Shown: positions 15,982-25,132, numbered from the stretch's first letter. The stretch: DNA of 64,000 bases from JAVBLU01 sp031553225 (GCA_031553225.1 JAVBLU010000034.1:1-64000), one strand, 5' to 3'. Program-made: numbers and translations. The notes: generated from the letters alone by a model not told the origin.

Positions 15982-17762
15982 CGAATCTGCTCAAGGACGT
16001 CTCGCGCCGTCTGTGGCGGGCTTTTGGGCGCATCCCCATCAAGCGGCGGCTCATGCTGTCCTTTACCGTTCTGCTGCTGTTGCCCATGGGGCTTTCCTAC
16101 GTGCTCATCATACGCAACGCCTCCGTGCTTATCAGGCAGGAGGTGCTTTTATCCACGCGCCGCATCGTGCTGAACGCTGCCAACAACATGCAGGCGCGGC
16201 TGCAGGAGGCCGTGGCCGCCGGACAGGTGGTGTGCGCCTCCACGGAGGTGCTCGGCGCGCTCAAGCAGCTCAGCCGCGACGCGCCCTACCCCCTGACCGA
16301 GCAGCTGGCCGACTACCGCGCCATCGACGAACTGCTGGGCACCCTGCAGTCCACGCACGGGCTGTACCGTCTGCGGCTCTACGTGCCGGGCGAGCCGATC
16401 TACAAAAACCAGCGCATGAACTTCTTTCCCCTGTCCGACGTGCGGGGCCTTGCCTGGTACGACAGCCTGCGCGGCGACCCGAGCCGGGCGCTCGTGCTGT
16501 ATCAGCGCTTTCCCTACATCTTCAACAACACCACGGACATCCTCAGCGTGAACAGCATGATGATTAGCACGGACGACTTTGTCACCCCTCTTGGCCTCGT
16601 GGCGGCCGACATACGCCTGTCGGACATTCGCTCCATGCTGCAGGACATGACCCTGCCCGGCCGCGGCAACGCCATGATTGTGGACGCGCAGGGCCACATC
16701 ATCGCCGAGGCGGGCGATCTTGCGCTGCCGGAGGGGCTGCCTCTGCGCGGCCTCTCGGCCAACGAGTTCATTGAGGTGGATGCGGGCGACGCCATAGGCT
16801 ACGCGGTCGCCCTGGGGGGAAGCGGGCTGTCCGTTTGGTCGCTTGTGGACGAGGAGTCGCTCATGGCCCCGGTGCGCAAGCTGGAGCAGAGCATGGCCGC
16901 TATTCTGGCGGGCATGGCGGCTCTTGCGTATCTGCTCACCATGCTCTCTACGTCGCTGAACATCGACCGTCTGCGGCTGCTGGCGCGCGAGATGCAGCGC
17001 GTGATGAAGGGCGATTTAAGCGTGCGCGTGCGGCAATCCGCTGAGAACGAGATCGGCATGCTGGAGAAGACGTTCAACTACCTCATGGACTCCTTCCAGG
17101 AATCGCTCACGCAGACCGTCGCAGAACAGCAGGAGCGGCGAAGCGCCGAACTGCGGCTCTTGCAGGCGCAGATCAAGCCGCATTTTCTATATAACACGTT
17201 GGACCATCTGCGCTGGCGCGCCCTCGCCTCGGGCGATCAGGACGCCGCGGATTTTGTGGACACACTGGCGCAGTTCTACCGGATCGGCCTGTCGCGCGGG
17301 CAGGACACCGTGCCCCTGCGCGACGAGTTTGCGCACGCGCAGCTGTACATCAAGCTGCAGAATATGCGCTACGACGGCATGGTGCAGGGGAGCTTCCATC
17401 TGCCCGAGCCCCTGGCCGGCTGCCCGGTGCCCGGGCTCTTGCTGCAGCCGCTCGTGGAGAATGCGCTCATCCACGGGCTGATGGAAACGCCCTCAAAGAG
17501 CGGCCATATCGACATTTCCGCCCGCGCGGAGGGCGACGCGCTCATCGTGCGCGTGCGTGACGACGGCGTGGGCATGGACGAGCAGCGGATGAAGGACATC
17601 CTAAGCCCCGCCAAGGGCCGCTCCTTTGGGGTATGGAACGTGCACTCCCGCCTGCGGCTCATGTATGGCGAGCAGGGGTATCTCTCCTACGAGCGCGAGA
17701 GCGGTTTCACCGTGGCGGTGGTTCATCTGCGGCTGGACGCCCCGGCTAGCGCGCCCTCGTAG
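15978..17762 (+). CDS. Membrane sensor histidine kinase (YesM/LytS type)
   Basis: A 594-residue kinase. It has a first membrane helix at about 24-44, an extracellular sensor domain to about 300, a second helix at about 307-328, a HAMP linker, the His_kinase domain with phospho-acceptor H402 in QIKPHFLYNT, and an HATPase_c domain with NALIHGL and DDGVGM. This order is that of the YesM family. The coding start overlaps the response-regulator stop, so kinase and regulator are made together. The external domain is the likely sugar or sugar-binding-protein sensor. Confidence 0.93.
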   Translation: MTNLLKDVSRRLWRAFGRIPIKRRLMLSFTVLLLLPMGLSYVLIIRNASVLIRQEVLLSTRRIVLNAANNMQARLQEAVAAGQVVCASTEVLGALKQLSRDAPYPLTEQLADYRAIDELLGTLQSTHGLYRLRLYVPGEPIYKNQRMNFFPLSDVRGLAWYDSLRGDPSRALVLYQRFPYIFNNTTDILSVNSMMISTDDFVTPLGLVAADIRLSDIRSMLQDMTLPGRGNAMIVDAQGHIIAEAGDLALPEGLPLRGLSANEFIEVDAGDAIGYAVALGGSGLSVWSLVDEESLMAPVRKLEQSMAAILAGMAALAYLLTMLSTSLNIDRLRLLAREMQRVMKGDLSVRVRQSAENEIGMLEKTFNYLMDSFQESLTQTVAEQQERRSAELRLLQAQIKPHFLYNTLDHLRWRALASGDQDAADFVDTLAQFYRIGLSRGQDTVPLRDEFAHAQLYIKLQNMRYDGMVQGSFHLPEPLAGCPVPGLLLQPLVENALIHGLMETPSKSGHIDISARAEGDALIVRVRDDGVGMDEQRMKDILSPAKGRSFGVWNVHSRLRLMYGEQGYLSYERESGFTVAVVHLRLDAPASAPS

Positions 17763-17812
17763 CGCGCGGCGCATCTTAGGGCAGCCTCCTGCGCGCTGCG
17801 CCGCAGGCGCGG

Positions 17813-18487
17813 CTATCCCTCGGCGTTCAGGCAGGCGCGCAGGCCTTTGTCGTTCAATATTTTCACGCTGCTGCGGTAGAAATCGATCAGGCCGTCGGCT
17901 TTCATCCGGGAGAGCTCGCGGGAGAGCGAAGGCCGAGCGGCGAGCAGCTGCCGGGCCATGTCCGCGCGCGTCATGGGCAGAACGAATGCGGGCTTGCCCT
18001 GCGCCTGCTCCAGCAACAGGGCGGCGATGCGGCCGCGCAGCGTGCGGTGGGAGCGCGCGCGGATCCCTCGGTTGAGCAGCATGATCCGCTCGGACAGGAG
18101 CCGCACGAAGTTCTCAAGCACCGTGTCGTCGCTGCGGCACAGCTCCACCACGCGCGCTCTTTGCAGCATGAGCACCTCGCCGCCCTCGCCGCACACCACC
18201 GTGGCCGGGTACGCCGCCCCGCGCGCGAAGAGTACAGCCTCTGCGAACGTGTTGCCCGCCTCCAGACGGGCGATGGTTTGCACGCCGCCTTCGGCCGTCT
18301 CATGCCGCACCTCCACCGTGCCCGAGAGCACGATGCCAAGGGCTGCGCAAGGCTCGCCCTCGCGCGCGAGCACCTCGCCCCGGCGCATGCCGCGGCCGCT
18401 GCCGCCCGCGCGCCGCACCAAATCCGCCGCGCGGGCGGGATCCATGCCCTCGAACAGGGCGCAGGCAGAGAGCGCCTGAAGGTTCAT
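17813..18487 (-). CDS. Second Crp/Fnr family regulator
   Basis: A 224-residue paralogue of the regulator next to hcp: beta-barrel effector domain (about 10-125), dimer helix and winged helix with RPSLSRELSRM as the recognition helix. FNR-type cluster cysteines are absent. The ATG at 18487 is chosen because AGAGGA lies seven bases before it. The gene is divergent from a 4Fe-4S protein of the kind often found in HcpR regulons, with a 5-4-5 dyad between them. It ends 50 bases from the convergent sensor kinase gene. Confidence 0.88.
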   Translation of the reverse strand: MNLQALSACALFEGMDPARAADLVRRAGGSGRGMRRGEVLAREGEPCAALGIVLSGTVEVRHETAEGGVQTIARLEAGNTFAEAVLFARGAAYPATVVCGEGGEVLMLQRARVVELCRSDDTVLENFVRLLSERIMLLNRGIRARSHRTLRGRIAALLLEQAQGKPAFVLPMTRADMARQLLAARPSLSRELSRMKADGLIDFYRSSVKILNDKGLRACLNAEG

Positions 18488-18504
18488 GCAGGCATCCTCT
18501 TTTC

Positions 18505-18566
18505 GTAACATATGTGACGTAAATGCGTCCATGTCTATGATATCCTGACACCGTAGCAAAAATCAA
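18505..18566. promoter_or_regulatory. Divergent promoters and GTAAC-N4-GTGAC dyad
   Basis: A near-perfect dyad GTAAC-ATAT-GTGAC lies at 18505-18518. For the regulator (-): TTGATT (18566-18561), 18 bases, TATCAT (18542-18537), so the dyad falls about 12-25 bases inside the transcript. For the Fe-S gene (+): TATGAT (18536-18541), with the dyad centred near -37. The geometry repeats that of the hcp locus: activation of the target and repression of the regulator by one site (inference). Confidence 0.6.
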
Positions 18567-18619
18567 GCGTGGTGCGCGACGGAGCGCGGGCGCAGTACGG
18601 ACATCAGGAGGGTCATCCC

Positions 18620-19378
18620 ATGAAGCGAAATATCATCGAAATCGACCAGAACAAGTGCAACGGCTGCGGACTGTGCGTTTCGGCCTGCCATGAAGGGGCT
18701 ATCGGCCTGGTGGACGGCAAGGCGCGCCTGCTGCGCGACGACTACTGCGACGGGCTGGGCGCATGCCTGCCCGAGTGCCCCACCGGCGCGATAAAAATGG
18801 TGGAGCGCGAGGCGGCCGCCTTTGACGAAGCGGCCGTGGCCGCCCGCGGCCATGCCGGGCCCGTCCCCCATGCCGCCGCGCCGGAACATGGCGCAGAACC
18901 CGGCCCGCTGCCCTGCGGATGCCCGGGTACCATGCAGCGCACGCTGCAGCCCAAGGCCGCGCCGCCCGCCGAAAAGCCCGCCGCGTGCGGCTGCGCCGGA
19001 GGCGAGGCCGCCAGCCAGCTGGGCAACTGGCCCGTGCAGCTGCGGCTGATGAACCCCTCGGCCCCGTACCTGAAGGGCGCGCACCTGCTGGTGGCGGCGG
19101 ACTGCACAGCCTTTGCCCTGGGGCGGTTCCACAGCGAGTTTTTGCAGGGCCGCGTGCTCGTCATCGGCTGCCCCAAACTGGACGACAACAACGAGAACAC
19201 GCAGCGTCTGGCGGAGATTCTGCGCCATAACGACCTTGCGTCCATCACGGTTCTGCGCATGGAGGTGCCCTGCTGCGGCGGTATCACGGCCGCCGCCAGG
19301 AATGCCATGCTGGCGGCGGGTAAGATCGTGCCCTACCGCGAAGTGACCGTGGGCATCGACGGCAGCATCAAGGAATAG
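18620..19378 (+). CDS. 4Fe-4S ferredoxin-domain protein, HcpR-regulon type
   Basis: A 252-residue cytosolic protein. The first cluster motif is complete (C13, C16, C19, C23). The second reads CDGLGACLPECP (43-54), so the second ligand of a classical CxxCxxCxxxCP is replaced by leucine; this CDGLG form recurs in the family. Residues 70-130 are an Ala/Pro-rich linker with CGCPG and CGCAGG. The C-terminal half contains VAADCTAF, VIGCPKLDD and VPCCGG, a further cysteine-rich domain. Proteins of this build are common in anaerobes near hcp or Crp/Fnr genes and are thought to act in electron transfer or NO detoxification; the exact reaction is unknown. AGGAGG precedes the ATG. Confidence 0.85.
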   Translation: MKRNIIEIDQNKCNGCGLCVSACHEGAIGLVDGKARLLRDDYCDGLGACLPECPTGAIKMVEREAAAFDEAAVAARGHAGPVPHAAAPEHGAEPGPLPCGCPGTMQRTLQPKAAPPAEKPAACGCAGGEAASQLGNWPVQLRLMNPSAPYLKGAHLLVAADCTAFALGRFHSEFLQGRVLVIGCPKLDDNNENTQRLAEILRHNDLASITVLRMEVPCCGGITAAARNAMLAAGKIVPYREVTVGIDGSIKE

Positions 19379-19698
19379 CGCCTGTCTTCCGTGCTTCCCA
19401 CATACGCGCAGAGCCGCCCGGCGAGATGATTCGCCGGGCGGCTCTGCATGCATTGTGCTTATGGAGGAGTAGCCCACGAACGCCGGTTGAGCAAATGAAC
19501 TATGAAAATCGATATGAAATATCCGGTTTTATCGCAAACTGCGATTAGCGTTCATCCACAAAAATGCTCAGAGCTTCCGCCGCTCAGCAGCACCGGGGGT
19601 TTCGTCGGCACTAATTTTCCATGATTTATGTTATAGTTTACAGGCATCATGCAATAAAACGGCGTGCAAAAGCATTGTTATAATGACAGGGTGATGAA
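19379..19698. other. Gene-free interval with strong hairpin and AT-rich tail
   Basis: A near-perfect 15-base inverted repeat (19410-19424 with 19431-19445, arms starting AGAGCCGCCC) ends the Fe-S gene; it has no T run. Beyond about 19450 the base composition turns clearly AT-richer than the rest of the window. ATCGCA-AAC-TGCGAT at 19531-19545 is a small dyad of unknown use. TATAAT at 19679-19684 is too close to the sigma-factor start to be its obvious -10; no convincing -35 is visible. Confidence 0.5.
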
Positions 19699-20301
19699 AT
19701 GGTATTCTTCTCGCAGCCAACCGACGTAACGCAATCAAGGCCGCGGCGTGCAATTCAGATTGACGAAAGCTTGATTGCCGAAATAGCAAACGGCGATATG
19801 GGGGCTCTGTCTAAGCTGTATGAACAGACCAAAACCGCGGTCTATGGCTTTGCCTTGTCAATTTTGCGCGGCAAACAAGACGCAGAAGATATTTTGCATG
19901 ACACCTATGTAAAGCTGTACGCTTCCGCCGCAGGGTATCAGTCGCTCGGGAAACCAATGGCGTGGATTCTCGCCATCACCCGAAAACTCTGCCTGATGAA
20001 ACTGCGCAAGGATAAGCGTGAAGTTTCGTTGCCGGGAGATGAATGGGAGCTTCCCGACCCGCAGGACGGAATAACGAACAGCATAGCCAATATCGTTTTA
20101 AAAACGGCTATCGAAACCTTGTCCGATAAGGAGCGGCAGATTGTTGTCCTCCACGCGGTAGCCGGGCTGAAGCACCGGGAAATTGCTTCGATCCTTGAGA
20201 TTCCGCTATCGACCACCCTGTCGACATATCATCGGGCCCTGCCGAAACTTAAAAAGCGCTTGAAGGAGGATGTGCCAAATGACAAACAAGCAGATGTGTG
20301 A
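19699..20301 (+). CDS. RNA polymerase ECF-type sigma factor
   Basis: A 200-residue sigma-70 family protein with region 2 (about 35-100: ILRGKQDAEDILHDTYVKLY, AWILAITRKLCLMKLRK) and region 4 (about 135-190: LSDKERQIVVLHAVAGLKHREIAS). Length and lack of regions 1 and 3 fit an ECF factor. It would redirect RNA polymerase to a small regulon, likely including its own operon. The next gene is its membrane anti-sigma factor, overlapping by 23 bases. Codons are AT-richer than in flanking genes, so the pair may have been acquired by transfer. Confidence 0.92.
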   Translation: MVFFSQPTDVTQSRPRRAIQIDESLIAEIANGDMGALSKLYEQTKTAVYGFALSILRGKQDAEDILHDTYVKLYASAAGYQSLGKPMAWILAITRKLCLMKLRKDKREVSLPGDEWELPDPQDGITNSIANIVLKTAIETLSDKERQIVVLHAVAGLKHREIASILEIPLSTTLSTYHRALPKLKKRLKEDVPNDKQADV

Positions 20302-21856
20302 CTCTCTTAGGCGGGCAGTGGAAAGCGACACGCCCGACGCGCTTGCGAAAATCCTCCGATGCTGTGAGCAGCTTGACCGCTCGCGGCAGAAAGGATGCGA
20401 TATGACCAATACGCATACGGCGGACTCGTCCGCCATCACTGTGTTTCCTACAACAGAGCACGCAAAAAAGCCGAAACACCAGCTTGTCAAGTGGAGCGTC
20501 ACGGCGGCGGCTATGGTGGCCATGGCCTTTGGTACATGGTTTGGTTTTGAGTATTACACGGTGGACTCGGTTATCGACTTTGATGTAAACCCCAGTATCG
20601 AGCTGAAAGTGAACCGCGCCGAGAAGGTTTTGTCGGCAGCTCCGCTGAACGCCGACGCCGAAGCATTTCTGGATGGCATGAATCTCAAAAGTGTTGATTT
20701 GGACGTCGCAGTAAACGCGCTGATCGGCTCCATGCTGAAAAGCGGATATGTCAGTGAGAGGAAAAACTCCATTCTGATTTCGGTTGAAAACGCCGACAGC
20801 GCCAGAGGCGAAAACCTGCAGCGGCGTCTGTCCAATGAGGTGAGCAACCTGCTGGACGCCTACTCGGTGGGCGGGGCCGTGCTCAGCCAAACGGTATCGG
20901 AAGACGAGCGTCTGCAGGCACTGGCGGGGGAGCACCACGTTTCTCTTGGTAAGGCGGCGCTCGTCGATTTGCTGGTCAGCCAGGACGCGCGGCTGAAGTT
21001 TGCCGATATCGCCGCGCTGCCAATTAACGACATTAACCTGTTGATCGCCGGCAGGCAAAACGATATGCGAGGGGTATCATCAAACGGGCAGGCGTCCACC
21101 GCAGCGTATATCGGCGAGGCGAAGGCCAAATCCGTCGCGTTAAAGGACGCCGGCGTGTCGGAGTCCTCGGTCTTATATACAAAAAACAAACTTGATTATG
21201 ACGATGGCCGCATGGTGTATGAAGTGGAGTTCCATACCGTCGATGCCGAATACGACTATGAAATCGATGCCGTAACCGGGCAAATAGTCGGCCGCGATGT
21301 GGACCGGGAACCGGTTCAAAGTGATGCAGTTGTCTCAGGCGGCAACGCCGCGACTGATATCGGCGAAGCGAAAGCCAAATCCATCGCTCTCAGCCATGCG
21401 GGAGTCAAGGAGTCTGAGATGACCTTCATTAAGGCGAAGGTGGATCGCGACGATGGCAGAAGGGTATATGACATCGAGTTTATTTGCGGAAACACCGCGT
21501 ATGGCTACGAAGTAGACGCAGCGACGGGTAGCATATTGGAACATGACCGCGACATTGAGAACGATACCGCTTCGCCTCCGCAGCAGCCCGACACAAAGCC
21601 TTCCGGCGGCCCGCAGGCCGGCACAGCGCAGCCGTCCGGCCCGAACGGTATCGGGGAGGAAAAGGCCAAGTCCATCGCCTTGGGCCACGCGGGTTTAGCA
21701 GAATCCCAAGTCAGCCGCTTGCGGGTGAAACTTGAGCGTGACGACGGCCGGAGGACCTATGATGTTGAATTCAAAAACGGTAATATTGAGTATGAGTACG
21801 AAATCGACGCGGCGACAGGAACGATCCTTGAGTGGGACAGCGATTACGAGGATTAA
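20279..21856 (+). CDS. Membrane anti-sigma factor, RsgI-like N terminus with three PepSY repeats
   Basis: A 525-residue single-pass protein. Residues 1-70 are cytosolic, 72-92 a membrane helix, and just outside it lies FDVNPSIELKVN (101-112), the hallmark of RsgI-type anti-sigma factors. The extracellular part ends in three tandem PepSY-like repeats at about 275-345, 359-428 and 455-525, each starting IGEAKAKS or IGEEKAKS and containing DDGRxxYxVEF and YEIDAxTGxI. RsgI proteins hold their sigma factor at the membrane and release it after an outside signal. The ATG at 20279 has AAGGAGG at a nine-base distance; one at 20270 is too close. The PepSY modules are the probable sensors or protease-control elements. 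Confidence 0.82.
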   Translation: MTNKQMCDSLRRAVESDTPDALAKILRCCEQLDRSRQKGCDMTNTHTADSSAITVFPTTEHAKKPKHQLVKWSVTAAAMVAMAFGTWFGFEYYTVDSVIDFDVNPSIELKVNRAEKVLSAAPLNADAEAFLDGMNLKSVDLDVAVNALIGSMLKSGYVSERKNSILISVENADSARGENLQRRLSNEVSNLLDAYSVGGAVLSQTVSEDERLQALAGEHHVSLGKAALVDLLVSQDARLKFADIAALPINDINLLIAGRQNDMRGVSSNGQASTAAYIGEAKAKSVALKDAGVSESSVLYTKNKLDYDDGRMVYEVEFHTVDAEYDYEIDAVTGQIVGRDVDREPVQSDAVVSGGNAATDIGEAKAKSIALSHAGVKESEMTFIKAKVDRDDGRRVYDIEFICGNTAYGYEVDAATGSILEHDRDIENDTASPPQQPDTKPSGGPQAGTAQPSGPNGIGEEKAKSIALGHAGLAESQVSRLRVKLERDDGRRTYDVEFKNGNIEYEYEIDAATGTILEWDSDYED

Positions 21857-21901
21857 CTGTTGGGCGATCAATTTCATAAGGACGGCTGCTTTTTTGAGAT
21901 G

Positions 21902-21936
21902 AAAAAACAGGAGACACGCAAAGCCGCGTCTCCTGT
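21902..21936 (-). terminator. Terminator of the flavoprotein operon
   Basis: ACAGGAGAC and GTCTCCTGT form a stem at 21907-21936. On the minus strand it is followed by TTTTTT (21907-21902). It may also stop transcription from the anti-sigma gene on the plus strand. Confidence 0.75.
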
Positions 21937-22085
21937 CTTATGTTGTATGCTGAAAACGAGGTAAGCGCTGTGCTTTTGTGAATACGAAAACGCGGCCTGG
22001 GCGGGAAACCGCTCTGCAATATGAAAGATGCGAGCGGCAGTACGCCGCGGCTGCGGCGGGGCGGACAGTACGCCGCGCGGGCGGC

Positions 22086-22442
22086 TTAGCAGTTTCTTGT
22101 TGCGATCAGGTCCGTCTGCGTGCCGCCAACGCACCGGATGAGCACGTCGCCCACGCGCACCGGGGCGGTAAGGGAGAGAGCGTGGATGTCGCGCAGCACA
22201 TCGGCGATCTGTTCCTTGGGCACGGGCGCCTTCGTGCGCACGGATACCAGCGGGTCGATGCCGCCGGAAACGCGCGCGGAGGAGGTGACCATGCGCACGG
22301 GCGCGGTAAACTCCTGCGTGCCGTACGTGACGCCTCGGCCGCAGGAGTTGCCGGAAACGCTCACGCCGCCGTCGGCCCTTAGGGAGACGGTCAGCCGGCA
22401 GCCCACCGGGCAAGAGATGCATGTGATGAGCCTTTCGTCCAT
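22086..22442 (-). CDS. DUF1667 domain protein
   Basis: A 118-residue protein beginning ITCISCPVGC (C8, C11, C15) with a further cysteine in SGNSCGRG. This four-cysteine set defines DUF1667, found in anaerobes next to glycerol-3-phosphate dehydrogenase-like flavoproteins and probably carrying a metal or Fe-S centre for electron transfer. It is the last gene of a four-gene flavoprotein operon. The ATG at 22442 lies nine bases after the previous stop; a GTG directly after that stop is an alternative. Confidence 0.88.
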   Translation of the reverse strand: MDERLITCISCPVGCRLTVSLRADGGVSVSGNSCGRGVTYGTQEFTAPVRMVTSSARVSGGIDPLVSVRTKAPVPKEQIADVLRDIHALSLTAPVRVGDVLIRCVGGTQTDLIATRNC

Positions 22443-22451
22443 GGCTGTCAC

Positions 22452-23699
22452 CTACGCTTTCACTACTTGCAGGATGATCGTGCCGCTGCGGCCGCGCAGA
22501 TCCACGTCCACCCGCTCCATCTCGCCGGGGGTGCAGATCTGCTTGCGCTTGCTGTAGATGATCTCCTCGCCGCACAGCACCTGCACGCGCGCGGGCTTTA
22601 CGATGTCGGTCACACGGAAGTACAGCGAGGTGAGCGGCTCCTCCACGCACGTCAGGTGCTGGGGTAGGGTATAGCGCACGTTCTGGCCGGGCTGCACGCT
22701 GCCGAAGGCGACCTCCTCGCGCAGCACGCCCTGCGCATAAAAGCCCGCGCTGCGCCCGGCGATGGCCCCTTCCTCGGAGACGTTGTCCACCAGATCATGT
22801 ACGTGCAGCACGTTGCCGCACGCGAAGACGCCCGGCACGGACGTCATGCGGCGCTGGTCCACTTCCGCGCCGCCCGTGATGGGCGACAGGGCGATGCCCG
22901 CCGCCGAGGAGAGCTCGTTCTCCGGGATCAGCCCAACGGACAAAAGCAGCGTATCGCAGGGTACGTAGCGCTCGGTACCCTTCACGGGGCGGCGCGCCTC
23001 GTCCACGGAAGCGACGGTTACGCCCTCCAGGCGCTCGCGGCCGTGCACGCGCACCACGGTGGTGCTGAAGTACAGGGGAATGCCGTTGTCCTCCAGGCAC
23101 TGAGTGATGTTGCGCTGAAGGCCCGAGGAATAGGGCAGCAGCTCGCACACCATCTGCACGCGGCATCCTTCCCAAGTAAGCCGGCGCGCCATGATGAGCC
23201 CGATGTCGCCCGAGCCAAGCACCACAATCTCCCGGCCGGGCATCAGGCCTTCCATGTTTACCAGGCGCTGCGCGCATCCGGCCGTGTACACGCCCGCCGG
23301 GCGCGTGCCGGGAATGTTCAGCGCCCCGCGCGTGCGCTCGCGGCAGCCCATGGCCAGCACTACGGCCGCCGCCTGCACGCGCAAGAGGCCGTGCTCGGCG
23401 GACACGCACACAAGCTCCCGGTCCACGCTCAGATCGAGAACGAAGGTTTCAGGGTAAAACTGGATGTCGGAAGCCTGCAGCTCGTCGATGAAGCGCTGCG
23501 CGTATTCCGGCCCGGTGAGCTCTTCGCCGAAATAGTGAAGGCCGAAGCCGTTGTGGATGCATTGGTTCAGGATGCCGCCCGGGCGCGCCTCGCGCTCCAG
23601 AATGAGCACGCGCTCGGCCCCCGTCTTGCGGGCGGCCAGCGCCGCCGCCAGCCCCGCGGGGCCGCCGCCGATCACGGCTACGTCCACGTTCAGCTTCAT
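22452..23699 (-). CDS. FAD/NAD-binding oxidoreductase (pyridine nucleotide-disulfide type)
   Basis: A 415-residue flavoprotein. An N-terminal FAD site (IGGGPAGLAA, about 10-19) is followed by RPGGILNQCIHNGFG, a central NAD domain with VLGSGDIGLIMARR and a C-terminal GVFACGNV region. Sister proteins accompany GlpA-like dehydrogenases and DUF1667 proteins in Clostridia, apparently taking the place of GlpB as the electron-passing partner. The start overlaps the previous stop by four bases. It probably passes electrons from the GlpA-like dehydrogenase to NAD or a ferredoxin (inference). Confidence 0.9.
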   Translation of the reverse strand: MKLNVDVAVIGGGPAGLAAALAARKTGAERVLILEREARPGGILNQCIHNGFGLHYFGEELTGPEYAQRFIDELQASDIQFYPETFVLDLSVDRELVCVSAEHGLLRVQAAAVVLAMGCRERTRGALNIPGTRPAGVYTAGCAQRLVNMEGLMPGREIVVLGSGDIGLIMARRLTWEGCRVQMVCELLPYSSGLQRNITQCLEDNGIPLYFSTTVVRVHGRERLEGVTVASVDEARRPVKGTERYVPCDTLLLSVGLIPENELSSAAGIALSPITGGAEVDQRRMTSVPGVFACGNVLHVHDLVDNVSEEGAIAGRSAGFYAQGVLREEVAFGSVQPGQNVRYTLPQHLTCVEEPLTSLYFRVTDIVKPARVQVLCGEEIIYSKRKQICTPGEMERVDVDLRGRSGTIILQVVKA

Positions 23700-25132
23700 T
23701 GCTTCGTCCCCCCGTGCAGCATGTAGGAGCGGCCGCCGAACTTGGTGACGTCCTCCACAGGCACGCGCAGCTCGCGCGCGAGGATCTCCAGCACGCGCGG
23801 CGCGCAGAAGCCGCCCTGGCAGCGCCCCATGCCGGCGCGCACGCGCCGCTTTACGCCGTCCATGGTGGTGGCGCCGGGCGCGCGGCGGATGGCGTCCACC
23901 ACCTCCGCTTCGGTGACTGTTTCACAGCGGCAGATGATGCGCTTGTAAAGCGGGTTTTCGGCGATGGCCTGCTCGCGCTCCTCCTGGCTCATGTGGCGGA
24001 AAGCCTTGGCGCGCGGCCGCTGCGGGTTGTACCCCGGATTTTCCGTCATGGGCAGCCCGGCCTTGCGCAAGAGGGCGGCCATGTAAAGCCCGATGGCCGG
24101 CGCGCTGGACAGCCCGGGCGAGCAGATGCCCGCCGCGTGCAAAAAGCGGCCGTTTTGCGCGCTTGGCCGAAGCACAAAATCGCCCGTATCCGCCACGGCG
24201 CGCACGCCCGAGAAGGAGGTGATCACCTTGGACAGCGGCAGCTGCGGAACGGACAGCAGCGACATGCGCCGCAGCTCCGCCAGCCCCTCCGCCGTGGTGG
24301 AACTGTCTTCCTTATCCTGCTGGTTCGCGGCCGTGGGCCCGGCAAATACGTTGCCGTCCACAGTGGGAGAGACGAGCACGCCCTTGCCCATGTCCGAGGG
24401 CGGCTGGAAAATAACCGTTGTGACAAGCATGCCCGCCGCACGGTCCAGCAGCATATACTCGCCCCGGCGCGGCGTGATGCGAAAGGAGTGGTCGCCGATC
24501 ATGCGGGCGATGTCGTCTGCGTATACGCCTGCGGCGTTGACGACATACGCCGCGTGAAGCGGCTCGCCCTTTTCAAACTGAAGAGAGAAACCGGCCTCGG
24601 TCTGTTCTATGGCCTTCACGCGGCTGTTCAGCCGGAAGGCCGCGCCGTTGGCGGCGGCGTTCTCGCACAGCGCCTGCGTCAGCTCGTAGGGGCAGGTGAT
24701 GCCGCCCGTGGGCGCGTACAGCGCGGCGATAACGCCCGGGTTCACGGCGGGCTCCAGCCTGCGCACCTCCTCGCCGGAAATAATGGCAAGGCCGGGCACG
24801 CCGTTCTGCTCGCCGTAGGCCAGCAGCTTTTCAAGATGGGGCACGTCCTTTTGCTCAAAGGCGAGCACGAAGCTGCCGCACCGGCCCAGCGGCACATGCA
24901 AATCGCCGCACCATTCGTCAAAGAGCGCGTTTCCCTCAACGTTGAGCTTGGCCATCAGGCTTCCAGGCACGGCGTCGTACCCCGCGTGCACGATCGCGCT
25001 GTTCGCCCTGGAAGCGCCCATGGCCACGTCCGCCGCGGCATCCACCACGCATATGCGCAGATGATAGCGCGACAGGGCGCGCGCAATCGCCGCCCCCGTT
25101 ACGCCCGCGCCGATAACGGCAACATCCACCAT
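23696..25132 (-). CDS. GlpA-like FAD-dependent glycerol-3-phosphate dehydrogenase with BFD-type [2Fe-2S] domain
   Basis: A 478-residue protein. DAO-type FAD domain with VIGAGVTGAAIARAL at the N terminus, GGITCPYELTQALCE in the middle, and from about 395 a BFD-like domain with ICRCETVTEAEVVDAIRR and GRCQGGFC that should bind [2Fe-2S]. This domain order is that of the anaerobic GlpA type. The family oxidises glycerol 3-phosphate to dihydroxyacetone phosphate; related enzymes use other 2-hydroxyacids. GAGGGGG precedes the ATG at 25132. It lies 47 bases after another flavoprotein and overlaps the next gene, so the four genes form one operon. Confidence 0.9.
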   Translation of the reverse strand: MVDVAVIGAGVTGAAIARALSRYHLRICVVDAAADVAMGASRANSAIVHAGYDAVPGSLMAKLNVEGNALFDEWCGDLHVPLGRCGSFVLAFEQKDVPHLEKLLAYGEQNGVPGLAIISGEEVRRLEPAVNPGVIAALYAPTGGITCPYELTQALCENAAANGAAFRLNSRVKAIEQTEAGFSLQFEKGEPLHAAYVVNAAGVYADDIARMIGDHSFRITPRRGEYMLLDRAAGMLVTTVIFQPPSDMGKGVLVSPTVDGNVFAGPTAANQQDKEDSSTTAEGLAELRRMSLLSVPQLPLSKVITSFSGVRAVADTGDFVLRPSAQNGRFLHAAGICSPGLSSAPAIGLYMAALLRKAGLPMTENPGYNPQRPRAKAFRHMSQEEREQAIAENPLYKRIICRCETVTEAEVVDAIRRAPGATTMDGVKRRVRAGMGRCQGGFCAPRVLEILARELRVPVEDVTKFGGRSYMLHGGTKQ

